Positions 27,308 through 36,001 of a DNA stretch of 64,000 nucleotides are shown here, piece after piece. The notes beneath the pieces were generated by a model. It saw only the letters and a program-made list of their open reading frames with translations, made no database searches and was not told where the DNA came from. How positions within the stretch are numbered: the first letter of the stretch is position 1; each line of letters starts with the position of its first letter. The position numbers were made by a program, and so were the translations under genes. This DNA comes from Lachnospiraceae oral taxon 107 str. F0167 (GTDB lineage Bacteria > Bacillota > Clostridia > Lachnospirales > Lachnospiraceae), in contig GL890599.1 in NCBI GenBank assembly GCA_000209465.1, positions 1 through 64,000 on the forward strand, written 5' to 3'.

Positions 27308-28779
27308 AAAGATTTAAACTCCAATACAAATGCCGGCATATGTAAATCTCCGTCCTCACATTTTAAAACACAATTTCCTTTTTCTTTTTTTAAATGATAC
27401 TCCTGCCCGTATTCAGTCCTTCCGACTTTCATAGAATTCATATTGGCTGCAATAATCCACTGTAAAAATATCATCCTTGTTTCTTCGGAAATAATCTCTT
27501 CTATTTCTGAAAATTTAATCTTATTATCTTTGATATAATACATCACAATATCTTTTTGTCTTTTAATCTTTTGCAGATATTTTTCCCTTTGCATGTATTT
27601 TTCCAAAGACTTATCACTGAACCCTCTCCTGTCCTTTTTCTCCCTGTAAGTCCTTGTATGAGGCTTTAAAAGAAAGGTTGCCGGCTCTTCACTATAAATA
27701 CTGTCATTTATGCTGTTTTTTTCACGAGGCTCCAATACTTTAAAATGCTGTATTTTTTGCACACCAAAAACATGAGCCGACAATTTATGTGCCTCTTCCA
27801 AATTTTCACATTTTAAAAACAATTCCAAAAACTTGCGATAATCATCCTTCCTGCTTATCCCTCCATTTTGGAGTTGAACAATCAAAGCCGCATTTTGAAT
27901 AATATTTCTTATTACATCATTTGTGATTTTAAGGACTTTCTTACATTCACATTCATTTCCGGCATTATCTATAAACCAATTTTTTAAAGAGCTCCATTTT
28001 CCAAGTACATTCTCTCTTATACTCGGCTCTATATTCCCGTTCATCTGCAATATCGCATGTGGAATATCAAGTTCACTCTCAATCACCCTCTCAACAATAT
28101 ATTCCTCGATAAGCGGGATATTTTCCGTAAGTATTTGCTCAATTCTTTTTGAATGCCTCTGCAATTCCTGCACAAACTCATTTAAATACTTAATAAATTT
28201 GTCCTTATGAAGAACAAATTCCACAGATTTCATAAGCTGCTGTGTTTTTCCCGAGTAAAAATCCCTAAGATAGTCCTGATAATTCCGGTTCAGTCTCTTA
28301 AAGTCCTCCTGAAGTAAACTCCACCATTCATTAATTTCCTTTAAACTACTATCCTTTATATCTCCTACATTTTGAAGACTTTTTTCCAGACGCACAAAAA
28401 AGTTTGTAGACAGACTGCCCGATTCTAAAAAGATATTTTCCAAACGCACTGTAAGACGCTCAATCTCAACAGCATACTCGGACATTGTATATCTGTACTG
28501 CTTATTTTTATAGTCCGCAATTGTATAGACTCTCCCAGGATCCTGTATGGGTGTAAGATTTTTCCACTTAACCAAAGCTTCAAGATCTGCCATAAGCTGC
28601 TCGATTGTATAATCCCTAAATGCCTCATCCTGTTTTAACAATGTAAAAATATCTTCTTTATATATTTGGAAATGCATCTTCTCATATTCACGATAAAAGC
28701 ACCGCATAATCTTTCGATATACCGGTGCATTAGGTACGGATAAATAAGATGTTTCATTAATAGGCTCAAAATATTCCAT
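27304..28779 (-). CDS. jetA: Wadjet type II kleisin-like subunit JetA (TIGR02677)
   Basis: This 491-residue protein is first in the operon. It opens with ETSYLSVPNAPVYRKIMRCF, typical of TIGR02677, followed by helical segments and a C-terminal winged-helix-like part. JetA corresponds to MukF/kleisin and closes the ring on the SMC dimer. The start follows GGAGGTA nine bases upstream. The gene order jetA-jetB-jetC-jetD with overlapping starts is the complete type II Wadjet arrangement, so the system is probably functional. Confidence 0.94.
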   Translation of the reverse strand: MEYFEPINETSYLSVPNAPVYRKIMRCFYREYEKMHFQIYKEDIFTLLKQDEAFRDYTIEQLMADLEALVKWKNLTPIQDPGRVYTIADYKNKQYRYTMSEYAVEIERLTVRLENIFLESGSLSTNFFVRLEKSLQNVGDIKDSSLKEINEWWSLLQEDFKRLNRNYQDYLRDFYSGKTQQLMKSVEFVLHKDKFIKYLNEFVQELQRHSKRIEQILTENIPLIEEYIVERVIESELDIPHAILQMNGNIEPSIRENVLGKWSSLKNWFIDNAGNECECKKVLKITNDVIRNIIQNAALIVQLQNGGISRKDDYRKFLELFLKCENLEEAHKLSAHVFGVQKIQHFKVLEPREKNSINDSIYSEEPATFLLKPHTRTYREKKDRRGFSDKSLEKYMQREKYLQKIKRQKDIVMYYIKDNKIKFSEIEEIISEETRMIFLQWIIAANMNSMKVGRTEYGQEYHLKKEKGNCVLKCEDGDLHMPAFVLEFKSL

Positions 28780-28843
28780 TTCTAAAATCTACCTCCGGAT
28801 TTATAAGATATAAAAGTGACAAAGTCTCTATACCATATTCTAT

Positions 28844-29746
28844 CTAAAATAAATCCTTAAGTATAGTTTTTGGTATACACATCATAACTGTACGCTCCGG
28901 ATCCACCACCTGACAAAATCTCAGATTTCCCACCGCACTTATAAGCATACCTGCATCATTAAATGAAAGTCCAAGCTTCTTTTGAAGAATTTCATTTGTT
29001 ATTCTTACTGCATGAAATACGGCTTTTTCAATCTCTTCATGTGAATAAATCACACCGCAGATATCATCATTTTCAAGCATAGGTGTTTCAATACTTTCCC
29101 CTTTTATTACAGATAACCTTACTGTAACATCAGCTGAAATTTCCACACCGCTGACCATTACTTCACCGTCTCCCATAGCCGCATGTACATCACCCAAAGA
29201 AAAAATTGCTCCGTCATGAAATACCTGGAAGTAAAGAGTTGCCCCCTTTGCAATTCGCTTATTGTCCATATTTCCACCATGATTGCCCGGTGTACCGCAA
29301 TTTATAGCTCCGGTCTTTGGTGCTACACCTATTACCCCAATCATCGGATTTACATCAAATACAATCTTATCATTAAAGTGAACCTTACCGTTTTCCACTT
29401 TTAAACGTTTTACCGACTCCTCTTTAACCAAAGAGCCCAGTACTCCATTCTCAGGCACTGCACACATTACGCCCTGCTTTTCCAATGCAATATCCAAAAT
29501 CTCAACCTTCAGCACATCTCCTGCAACTGCATTCTTTACATATACAGGTCCTGTAGCCGGATTGATACAATTCCAGTTCAAACTGCCGATAGAGGAGCCT
29601 TCTTCACTCAACTGATTATCAAAACAGTCATGTGTACGGAAAATCAAGGTTTCTCCATCCTCAACCTCCGCCACACATTTATTTCCACCATCAAATGCAA
29701 ATACCATTTTATTTTCTATTATTTTCATATAAACACGCAATCCCAT
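28844..29746 (-). CDS. Acetamidase/formamidase family protein
   Basis: This 300-residue protein belongs to the FmdA_AmdA family, which hydrolyses small amides to ammonia and acid. Family features are RTHDCFDNQLS (about 33-43), NPATGPVYVKNAVAGDVL, GNHGGNMDNKRIAKGATLYF, and FSLGDVHAAMGDGEVMVSGVE. The last two are metal-site-like blocks. ATG at 29728 (...MKIIENKM) is an alternative start; neither site has a strong ribosome binding site. It lies 64 bases beyond the start of the Wadjet operon but is transcribed before it on the same strand, so it is possibly unrelated. Confidence 0.92.
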   Translation of the reverse strand: MGLRVYMKIIENKMVFAFDGGNKCVAEVEDGETLIFRTHDCFDNQLSEEGSSIGSLNWNCINPATGPVYVKNAVAGDVLKVEILDIALEKQGVMCAVPENGVLGSLVKEESVKRLKVENGKVHFNDKIVFDVNPMIGVIGVAPKTGAINCGTPGNHGGNMDNKRIAKGATLYFQVFHDGAIFSLGDVHAAMGDGEVMVSGVEISADVTVRLSVIKGESIETPMLENDDICGVIYSHEEIEKAVFHAVRITNEILQKKLGLSFNDAGMLISAVGNLRFCQVVDPERTVMMCIPKTILKDLF

Positions 29747-30048
29747 ATCTTCTATTGTAGAAGAATAGGTTTTCTCCTTTCTGATGTAAGATAGCTTTAG
29801 TGAATATTTTTACAATATTATTCAATCATTTATAAGTTTTAGTATATTGAAATCATGCCGATAAAGCTGTAATTTAGACATCCTAAAATCAAGTTATAGC
29901 TTGTGGGATATATCCTTTTTTGTTCAACTATAGTGTATTACATAGATTTAATAAATGTCAAGATATGCCTCTTTGCCCATTGGTGGCATATATACCTTTT
30001 TGATAAAAGTTAAAGAGTATTTGTAATGTAAATGTTATAATTTTGCCT
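29747..30048. other. Intergenic region, no gene seen
   Basis: About 300 AT-rich bases lie between the AbiE toxin gene and the acetamidase gene (both minus strand). I find no open frame with family features, no tRNA and no strong palindrome. The promoter of the acetamidase gene is probably here. Confidence 0.35.
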
Positions 30049-30888
30049 CTACAAAGCAATCTTCTCTACGATAAGTTCAACTACTTTTATGGTTTCTAAA
30101 AAATTCAAATCACCTACATAAAGATTGTCTGCTAAATATACCTTCCATAATTTTTTAAGGTAATCATCCTCTTTTATATCATCAATAATCCCTATTGCCT
30201 GTTTCATAAGCGACAAACTTTCTCTTCTGTTTGCGGTTGAAATAATCGCCTGTTTTAGAATATCAAAGTTAATATCCTCTTTTCTTAGGTTGTATAAATT
30301 ATATAGATCATAAAAATCTCTCATCCTTGTTGTTGAGATATTTCTTTTAATAACGCTCTCATATTTTTCAGCCAATATTGTCTCAAGCGGATACGCCAAA
30401 ACCCTAAGACTTTCCTCTTGGAACATACAAGGATATAGGTATTCTATCTCCTTCGGTGTTATGGCATCTCCTGTTGTAATATCAATCTTCATATCATTTT
30501 TAATCTTGTCAAAGTTAGCTATTAAATGTACTCTGAAGTTTTCATATTCATCTTCTTCTCGTATATGGCTTATATCCGTTATTTCAAATTCTATGCCGTC
30601 ATCTACCTCTACATTTATGATTTCCGAAACAATATTTCGTATGACTTCTTCCTTCAATGGCACACCTTTGATAGTGGTATCCATATCCATCGTGGTACGG
30701 TTATCAATCCCAATCATAGAAGATATAAGAAGTCCGCCTTTTATGACAAAATTAAATTTATACTTAGATTTTGACAGTCTTTCCAAGAATCTCTCAAAAA
30801 AAAACATTTGCAGAACTTCCTGTGAACTGAGGTTTTTAGAATTTGCAATGTTTCTTATTTTACCTTTCAAACTTTCCGAACTTATCAT
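30049..30888 (-). CDS. abiEii: AbiEii-type nucleotidyltransferase toxin
   Basis: This 279-residue protein resembles AbiEii/AbiGii toxins of type IV toxin-antitoxin systems. FNFVIKGGLLIS then NRTTMDMDTTIKG gives the nucleotidyltransferase core (GG...DxD-like). A later KIDITTGDAITP and a YPLETILAEKYESVIKR block are also seen, both common in the family. Such toxins modify tRNA or other RNA by adding nucleotides, which stops growth and limits phage spread. The start directly abuts the antitoxin stop codon, so translation is coupled. Confidence 0.92.
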   Translation of the reverse strand: MISSESLKGKIRNIANSKNLSSQEVLQMFFFERFLERLSKSKYKFNFVIKGGLLISSMIGIDNRTTMDMDTTIKGVPLKEEVIRNIVSEIINVEVDDGIEFEITDISHIREEDEYENFRVHLIANFDKIKNDMKIDITTGDAITPKEIEYLYPCMFQEESLRVLAYPLETILAEKYESVIKRNISTTRMRDFYDLYNLYNLRKEDINFDILKQAIISTANRRESLSLMKQAIGIIDDIKEDDYLKKLWKVYLADNLYVGDLNFLETIKVVELIVEKIAL

Positions 30889-31473
30889 TTATAAAACCTC
30901 CATATATTTTCTGATTTCATCTTCAATGCCAAGGATCCTGCTGTATTTAATAAGAATTCTGATATTCTTATCTTTGCTGTTAAAGTATCCGGTCATTGCA
31001 CCTACAAATATCTGCTTGTCAATTGTTTTTCTTTCCGAAACAATATCACAGATACATCTTTCCATGTTATAGCATTTAACAGAAGAGCCAAGTGGTGTTT
31101 TTATCTTAATAATGCCTAAATAGAAAAAGTCTTTCTTTACATAATGCACTTTGATTTTTGTAAATTTCCGCTTAATATGTCCGGCATTATACCCTTGTGG
31201 AACACTGATATGAAAAACATTAGGTGTTCTGTCGCTGAATCCAAGAAGATACAAAGCTGTATGGAAAGAAAAGACCACTTGTTCATTGTTGAGTGATATA
31301 ACGGCAAAATCATCATCTACGGCATCTTTTTTCTTATAAACACCATTTTTAACCCTCTCAAGCTCACCTTTTTGGGCGAGTGAAGCTAAGATATGTCTTT
31401 TGATACCTATCTCTTCTGCCTGTTTATTTGTAATAACATTATTTTCCAAAAAGTATTTTTCTAAAGTATTCAT
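30889..31473 (-). CDS. abiEi: AbiEi-type antitoxin
   Basis: This 194-residue protein has an N-terminal winged helix typical of AbiEi antitoxins: ENNVITNKQAEEIGIKRHI then LAQKGELERVKNGVYKKKD. A C-terminal domain includes FSFHTALYLLGFSDRTPNVF. It represses its own promoter and counters the AbiEii toxin in the family model. The start codon overlaps the end of a leftover reading frame derived from the rlmD 3' region, so the AbiE pair sits immediately after that repeat-disrupted end. Confidence 0.92.
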   Translation of the reverse strand: MNTLEKYFLENNVITNKQAEEIGIKRHILASLAQKGELERVKNGVYKKKDAVDDDFAVISLNNEQVVFSFHTALYLLGFSDRTPNVFHISVPQGYNAGHIKRKFTKIKVHYVKKDFFYLGIIKIKTPLGSSVKCYNMERCICDIVSERKTIDKQIFVGAMTGYFNSKDKNIRILIKYSRILGIEDEIRKYMEVL

Positions 31474-31672
31474 TCCATCATATCCTTTACGTTTACACTT
31501 TTATTATAGATTATTAAAGAGTATTTGTAAAGTATAGAGCAAAAATACAGAAGCCCTTTGAGAAAAATATTCTCTAAAAAGCTTCTGCACTTGTTTACAA
31601 CATCTTCCTCGTCAAGTTCCAATTTCACTTCGATATGATTGTTGATATATTTCCTGCACAAAAGTACTACCG
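31470..31672 (-). pseudogene. Displaced tail of rlmD
   Basis: Read on the minus strand just after the tandem repeats, the frame gives AVVLLCRK then NNHIEVKLELDEEDVV (about 31596-31672). The VVLLCR part matches the end of the upstream rlmD product (VVLLSRP). The IEVKLELDEED part looks like the C-terminal extension I know from many Clostridia RlmD-like proteins. It has no start of its own with a good ribosome binding site. I read it as the original 3' end of rlmD, cut off by repeat insertion. After residue DVV the sequence no longer looks conserved. Confidence 0.5.
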
Positions 31673-31675
31673 CCT

Positions 31676-31796
31676 CAGCGGTTCGCCGTTTCCGTTCTGT
31701 CTGCGTGCTTCGCACTTGGCAATCACAGACGGCTATCGCATAGTGCTCCGTAATCTCCTCTCGCTCCTTACGGTCGCGACAGGAGAACTACTTACT
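31676..31796. repeat. 121-base tandem repeat, unit 1
   Basis: This unit differs from the following unit at only 7 of 121 positions by eye and is far richer in G and C than its surroundings. On the minus strand each unit begins with a GTAGTTCTCCTG-type block that encodes VVLLS-like residues. It contains the palindrome GTCGCGAC. Origin unknown. Confidence 0.9.
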
Positions 31797-31917
31797 CAGC
31801 GGTTCGCCGTTTCCGTTCTGTCTGCGTGCTGCGCACTTGGCAATCACGGACGGCTATCGCATGGTGCTCCGTAATCTCCTCTCACTCCCTACGGTCGCGA
31901 CAGGAGAACTACGCACT
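31797..31917. repeat. 121-base tandem repeat, unit 2 (overlaps the rlmD 3' end)
   Basis: This second copy abuts the first with no spacer. Its right end encodes the last residues of RlmD (VVLLSRP). The rlmD stop codon at 31889 lies inside the repeat, so the repeat supplies the current stop. Confidence 0.9.
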
Positions 31918-33316
31918 CACAGTTAACTGTGTTGGGGAACATGTCTACGCCTACGCATTTTTCCATTCTATATCCGGCGGCTTCCATCACTTTCAGATCA
32001 CGGACAAATGATGTCGGCTTACAGGATATATATACTATCCTCTTGGCACCGAATTCCAGTATCTTCGGCAATGCTTTCGGATGAATTCCATCCCTTGGAG
32101 GATCCAATATTATAATATCCGGACTGAAACCTAAGGTGTCCACAACCTTTAATACATCCCCTGCTATAAATTCACAATTATTAAGTCCGTTATTCTTGGC
32201 ATTTTCTATAGCAGCTTCTACAGCTTCCTCTACAATCTCCACTCCATATACCTTTTCAGACTCCGATGCCAAAAGCTGTGCTATAGTACCTGTACCTGAG
32301 TACAGATCAAATACCGACTTGCCTGCTGTATCTCCCAGATACTTACCGGCAACATTATACAAAACTTCTGCGCCCTTAGAATTTGTCTGGAAGAAAGAAA
32401 AAGGAGTTATTTTAAAATCAAGTCTGTTTAATCTCTCTATAATATAGTCCCTACCATGCAAAAGAGTCGTGCCTTGATTTAGTACGGCATCTGCATATGA
32501 GTCATTTTTAGTATGCAAAATACCGCCTATACTGCCGTTTAAGATTCCCCTGTCAGTTTCCTCCTTTATATAATCAGCCCACTCTTTTATAAGTATCTCT
32601 TCATCTACACCAAGAACTGACGGCTCTAATAATGTATTAGGATCCTCTACAAATCCGAAACTGCTTGTAGTCACCAAAGACACCAATATTTCACCGCTGT
32701 ATTCACTCCTTCTGATAAGTAAATGTCTTAAAAAGCCTGTGTGAGTATTTTTATGAAAATAAGATACTTTTCTTTTGCTAAAGAAATTTAAAGTAAGCTC
32801 AAGTATTTTTGTAAAATCGCTGTCCACTATTTTACATCCGAATACATTGACTATATCATAATGGCTGCCCTTTTTATGCATCCCAAGTGCCAACTCACCG
32901 TCTTTTCTTTCATCACCGAAGGAAAACTCCATCTTATTTCTATATGCAAGGTATTTTGGTGAAGGTATAACACCTTCCCACACAAAATCTTTGTCGGTAG
33001 CGCCTTCAATCAGTACTCTCAGCTGATTATCCTTCAGCTTTAGCTGGTTTTCATAGCTTAAAGTCTGATATGTACAACCACCGCATATCTCATAATGTAC
33101 ACATGGCTCTTCATTATCTTCCAGTTCTGATTTTTCAATTATATTTAAAACTCTTCCTTCAAGTTTGCCCTTTTTCTTTTTTGTAATTACAAACTCCACC
33201 ATCTGACCGGGAATACCTTTTTTTATCAATACCTTTTCGCCATCATATTCTATATATGCACTATCAGGAAAATAACTCTCCCCTATAATACCCTTGCCGA
33301 TATCACCTTTTTTCAT
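31889..33316 (-). CDS. rlmD: 23S rRNA (uracil-C5)-methyltransferase, RlmD/TrmA family
   Basis: About 475 residues. A TRAM domain (about 20-65) is followed by a 4Fe-4S cysteine set in CVHYEICGGC plus a later GCKIV. A SAM-dependent methyltransferase domain follows with FDLYSGTGTIAQLL, DPPRDGIHPKAL and the catalytic-cysteine motif YISCKPTSFVRDL. It methylates a uridine in 23S rRNA, usually U1939. I chose ATG 33316 (GAGGTGATA upstream) over 33361. The last few codons lie inside a 121-base tandem repeat, and a family-like tail is found beyond the repeats, so the C-terminus has been altered. The catalytic core is intact. Confidence 0.94.
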   Translation of the reverse strand: MKKGDIGKGIIGESYFPDSAYIEYDGEKVLIKKGIPGQMVEFVITKKKKGKLEGRVLNIIEKSELEDNEEPCVHYEICGGCTYQTLSYENQLKLKDNQLRVLIEGATDKDFVWEGVIPSPKYLAYRNKMEFSFGDERKDGELALGMHKKGSHYDIVNVFGCKIVDSDFTKILELTLNFFSKRKVSYFHKNTHTGFLRHLLIRRSEYSGEILVSLVTTSSFGFVEDPNTLLEPSVLGVDEEILIKEWADYIKEETDRGILNGSIGGILHTKNDSYADAVLNQGTTLLHGRDYIIERLNRLDFKITPFSFFQTNSKGAEVLYNVAGKYLGDTAGKSVFDLYSGTGTIAQLLASESEKVYGVEIVEEAVEAAIENAKNNGLNNCEFIAGDVLKVVDTLGFSPDIIILDPPRDGIHPKALPKILEFGAKRIVYISCKPTSFVRDLKVMEAAGYRMEKCVGVDMFPNTVNCECVVLLSRP

Positions 33317-33336
33317 TATCACCTCACAAAAGATAA

Positions 33337-33355
33337 GGCGACCACAACGGTCGCC
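33337..33355 (-). terminator. Stem-loop between the small acidic membrane protein gene and rlmD
   Basis: GGCGACC and GGTCGCC pair perfectly across a five-base loop and are followed on the minus strand by TTATCTTTT. It ends about 15 bases before the rlmD ribosome binding site, so it can be a terminator for the preceding gene or a translation-control stem. Confidence 0.65.
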
Positions 33356-33390
33356 ATTCATGTAAATCCAATCTAAAATTGTAGTAAAAT

Positions 33391-33654
33391 TTATTCTTCA
33401 GTTTCATCATCAAAATCATAGTCAAAATCATCATCGAAATCTTCTTCGAAGTCTTCAAGATAATCAGGTGTGAAGAATTTATATACTGCAAAAGCAATAC
33501 CTGCTACAGCTGCAATAGCTCCTATAATAGCCAATACCCATATAATAGTATTTTTCTTCTTCTCATCATCTTCTCTCTTTGTTAACAAACTGTTTAACCT
33601 TGATGCATTCACCAATTCTTCCATTCTGGAACTTAAATTATTAAATTTATCCAT
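33391..33654 (-). CDS. Small membrane protein with very acidic C-terminal tail
   Basis: An 87-residue protein with a predicted helical N-terminal part (MDKFNNLSSRMEELV), a single transmembrane segment (about 40-60, WVLAIIGAIAAVAGIAFAVY), and an acidic tail rich in D, E, F and Y (DFEEDFDDDFDYDFDDE). ATG 33654 was chosen because AGAGAGG lies seven bases upstream, whereas the ATG two codons earlier is too close. Similar small proteins with acidic tails are common in Lachnospiraceae; function unknown. Confidence 0.8.
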   Translation of the reverse strand: MDKFNNLSSRMEELVNASRLNSLLTKREDDEKKKNTIIWVLAIIGAIAAVAGIAFAVYKFFTPDYLEDFEEDFDDDFDYDFDDETEE

Positions 33655-33732
33655 AACCATACCTCTCTTTAAAGATATATTTTGTATACCAAGTCAGGCA
33701 TAAATGCTTAACCATTCAGTTAAATGATTTTA

Positions 33733-35940
33733 TCATATTTTGACCAGCTTGGCAAATCCTGCATACATCTTTTTTATTCCAAACTTATCAAAATTCACCT
33801 TAACCTCAAAATCTTTTTCGCCATCCACTATTTCCAGCACTTTACCGGTACCGAATTTTATATGTTTTACCGTGTCACCTATATTATAATCCAGACTTTT
33901 TGCCTTTTCCACCTTAAACTGTTTTCCAAAGCTAAGTGTTTTCTCAAAGTTATTATTATTTATCGGAGTTTTTGTCTCCCATGGCAATCCCTCTCCAAAG
34001 CTGCTGCTTCTCTCAGTATACCTTTTTTCAGTATCCAAAATATGCTTGTTTAAAAGTTCCTTTGGAATCTCATTTATAAATCTTGACATCAGAGAATATC
34101 TAGTTTCTCCGTTTATCATTCTTTGCTTTGCAGAGGTCAAAATAAGGTTTTTCTTAGCTCTTGTTATGCCTACATAGGCAAGTCTTCTCTCCTCTTCCAA
34201 ATCCTCTTTGGAATTGGCACTCATAGCACTGGGAAAAAGCCCTTCCTCCATACCTGCAAGGTATACCGTATCAAACTCCAATCCCTTAGCGCCATGTAAG
34301 GTCATCAATGTGATTCTATCCGCGTTTTCATCCATTCTGTCAATATCTGCAACCAAGGATACCTCTTCCAAAAATAGTGAAAGCTCACCATCCTCATATT
34401 CCGTTGACTTATTTATAAGTTCTTCTATATTCTCTTTTCTGCTCTCACCCTCGATTTCACCTTCATCATAAAGACTTTCGATATATCCTGTTTTATCTAA
34501 AAGTTCATCTATAATACTTGATATATTTGCTTTTTTATCTATTTTCTCTCTGAAATACTCAATCATATCAATAAAACTTTTGATTTTCTCACTAGCCTTT
34601 CCTACTCCGGCATTTTCACTGATACTCATCGCATCATACAGGCTTATATCATTTGCATTGGCATAATCCACCACCTTTGCAATGGTGGTCGCTCCAATAC
34701 CTCTTTTAGGAACATTAATAATTCTAAGCAAAGCAATATCATCATTTCCATTTGCAATGGTCTTTAAATACGCAAGTACATCCTTTATCTCTTTTCTCTG
34801 ATAAAAGTTTACACCACCTATCAGCTGATAGGGAACACCCAAAGTTACACATCTCTCCTCCAAAAGTCTTGACTGTGCATTGGTTCTGTATAGTACCGCA
34901 AAATCTCTGAAATTCTGCCTTGCCCTATTCTTTATATCCTTTATTATATTGTCAGCCTCTTCATTCGCAGTCTGAAACTGTCGAAGTTCTATATTCTCTC
35001 CGCTTTCCCCCTCAGTCCAAAGTCTTTTATCCTTTCTGCCTCTGTTGTTTTTTATAACCGCATTGGCTGCATCAAGTATATTTCCTGTGGAGCGATAATT
35101 TTGTTCAAGCTTTATTACCTTTACATTTTCAAACCTTTCTTCAAAGCTTAGGATATTTTCTATGTTTGCACCTCTAAACTTATATATACTCTGGTCATCA
35201 TCACCTACCACACAGATATTTTTATACTTCTGTGCTAAAAGATAAATCAGTCTAAATTGTGCAGTATTTGTATCCTGATACTCATCCACCATAATATATC
35301 TGAATCTGTTCTGATAATAATCAAGCACTTCAGGGCATTTTTCAAAAAGTTCCACACTTCTACATATCAAATCATCAAAGTCCAGAGCATTATTTTTTTT
35401 AAGTGCACTTTGATAGAGTTCATAAAGCCTTGCCAATCCCTTTTCATAGGAATCTATAGCTGACTTCATATATTCTGAAGGCGACATCAGTTCATTTTTA
35501 CAATTTGATATTGCATTAAGTACAGCTCTTTCCTTATAGACTTTTGAATTTATATCATACTCTTTGAAGATTTTTTTCATAAGAGTTCTTTGATCATCAC
35601 TGTCATATATTGTAAAGCTGTTGTCAAAGCCTATTCTGTCTATAAATCTTCTAAGAAATCTTACACAGCTTGAGTGAAAGGTCATTACCCAAACAAAGTT
35701 GCCCTCTTCACCTATAAGTTTTCCAATTCTTTCTTTCATCTCTTTGGCAGCTTTATTTGTAAAGGTAATTGCCATGATATTGTATGGATCTATATGCTTT
35801 TCCTCTATTAAATATGCAATTCTATGCATCAGCACACCGGTCTTTCCCGAGCCTGCTCCTGCCAAAAGTAAAACAGGTCCTTCTGTAGTAAAAACCGCCT
35901 GTTTTTGTTTATCATTTAATTTATCATATATACCGGACAT
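33733..35940 (-). CDS. pcrA: ATP-dependent DNA helicase PcrA/UvrD family
   Basis: This 735-residue superfamily 1 helicase has Walker A AGAGSGKTGVLMHRI (about 27-41), motif Ia (AITFTNKAAKEMKERI), Walker B VDEYQDTN, motif III GDDDQSIYKFRGA, motif IV LEQNYRS, motif V TLMTLHGAKGLEFD and motif VI EERRLAYVGITRAKK. The C-terminal tudor-like region GDTVKHIKFGTGKVLEI is typical of PcrA and links the helicase to RNA polymerase. It works in nucleotide excision repair and replication fork maintenance. It is monocistronic, and the start has an AAGAGGTTTT site. Confidence 0.96.
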   Translation of the reverse strand: MSGIYDKLNDKQKQAVFTTEGPVLLLAGAGSGKTGVLMHRIAYLIEEKHIDPYNIMAITFTNKAAKEMKERIGKLIGEEGNFVWVMTFHSSCVRFLRRFIDRIGFDNSFTIYDSDDQRTLMKKIFKEYDINSKVYKERAVLNAISNCKNELMSPSEYMKSAIDSYEKGLARLYELYQSALKKNNALDFDDLICRSVELFEKCPEVLDYYQNRFRYIMVDEYQDTNTAQFRLIYLLAQKYKNICVVGDDDQSIYKFRGANIENILSFEERFENVKVIKLEQNYRSTGNILDAANAVIKNNRGRKDKRLWTEGESGENIELRQFQTANEEADNIIKDIKNRARQNFRDFAVLYRTNAQSRLLEERCVTLGVPYQLIGGVNFYQRKEIKDVLAYLKTIANGNDDIALLRIINVPKRGIGATTIAKVVDYANANDISLYDAMSISENAGVGKASEKIKSFIDMIEYFREKIDKKANISSIIDELLDKTGYIESLYDEGEIEGESRKENIEELINKSTEYEDGELSLFLEEVSLVADIDRMDENADRITLMTLHGAKGLEFDTVYLAGMEEGLFPSAMSANSKEDLEEERRLAYVGITRAKKNLILTSAKQRMINGETRYSLMSRFINEIPKELLNKHILDTEKRYTERSSSFGEGLPWETKTPINNNNFEKTLSFGKQFKVEKAKSLDYNIGDTVKHIKFGTGKVLEIVDGEKDFEVKVNFDKFGIKKMYAGFAKLVKI

Positions 35941-36001
35941 AAAACCTCTTATACTTTTTTCTTCACTTTATTGTAGACCAAAACATATGTTCTTGCAAGT
36001 C

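Noticed and set aside
30461-31072. Antisense frame across the AbiE genes
   Set aside because: Shadow of abiEi and abiEii, hydrophobic low-complexity translation, no ribosome binding site.
31676-31917. Possible CRISPR array
   Set aside because: Only two units of 121 bases with no variable spacers between them; this is a tandem duplication.
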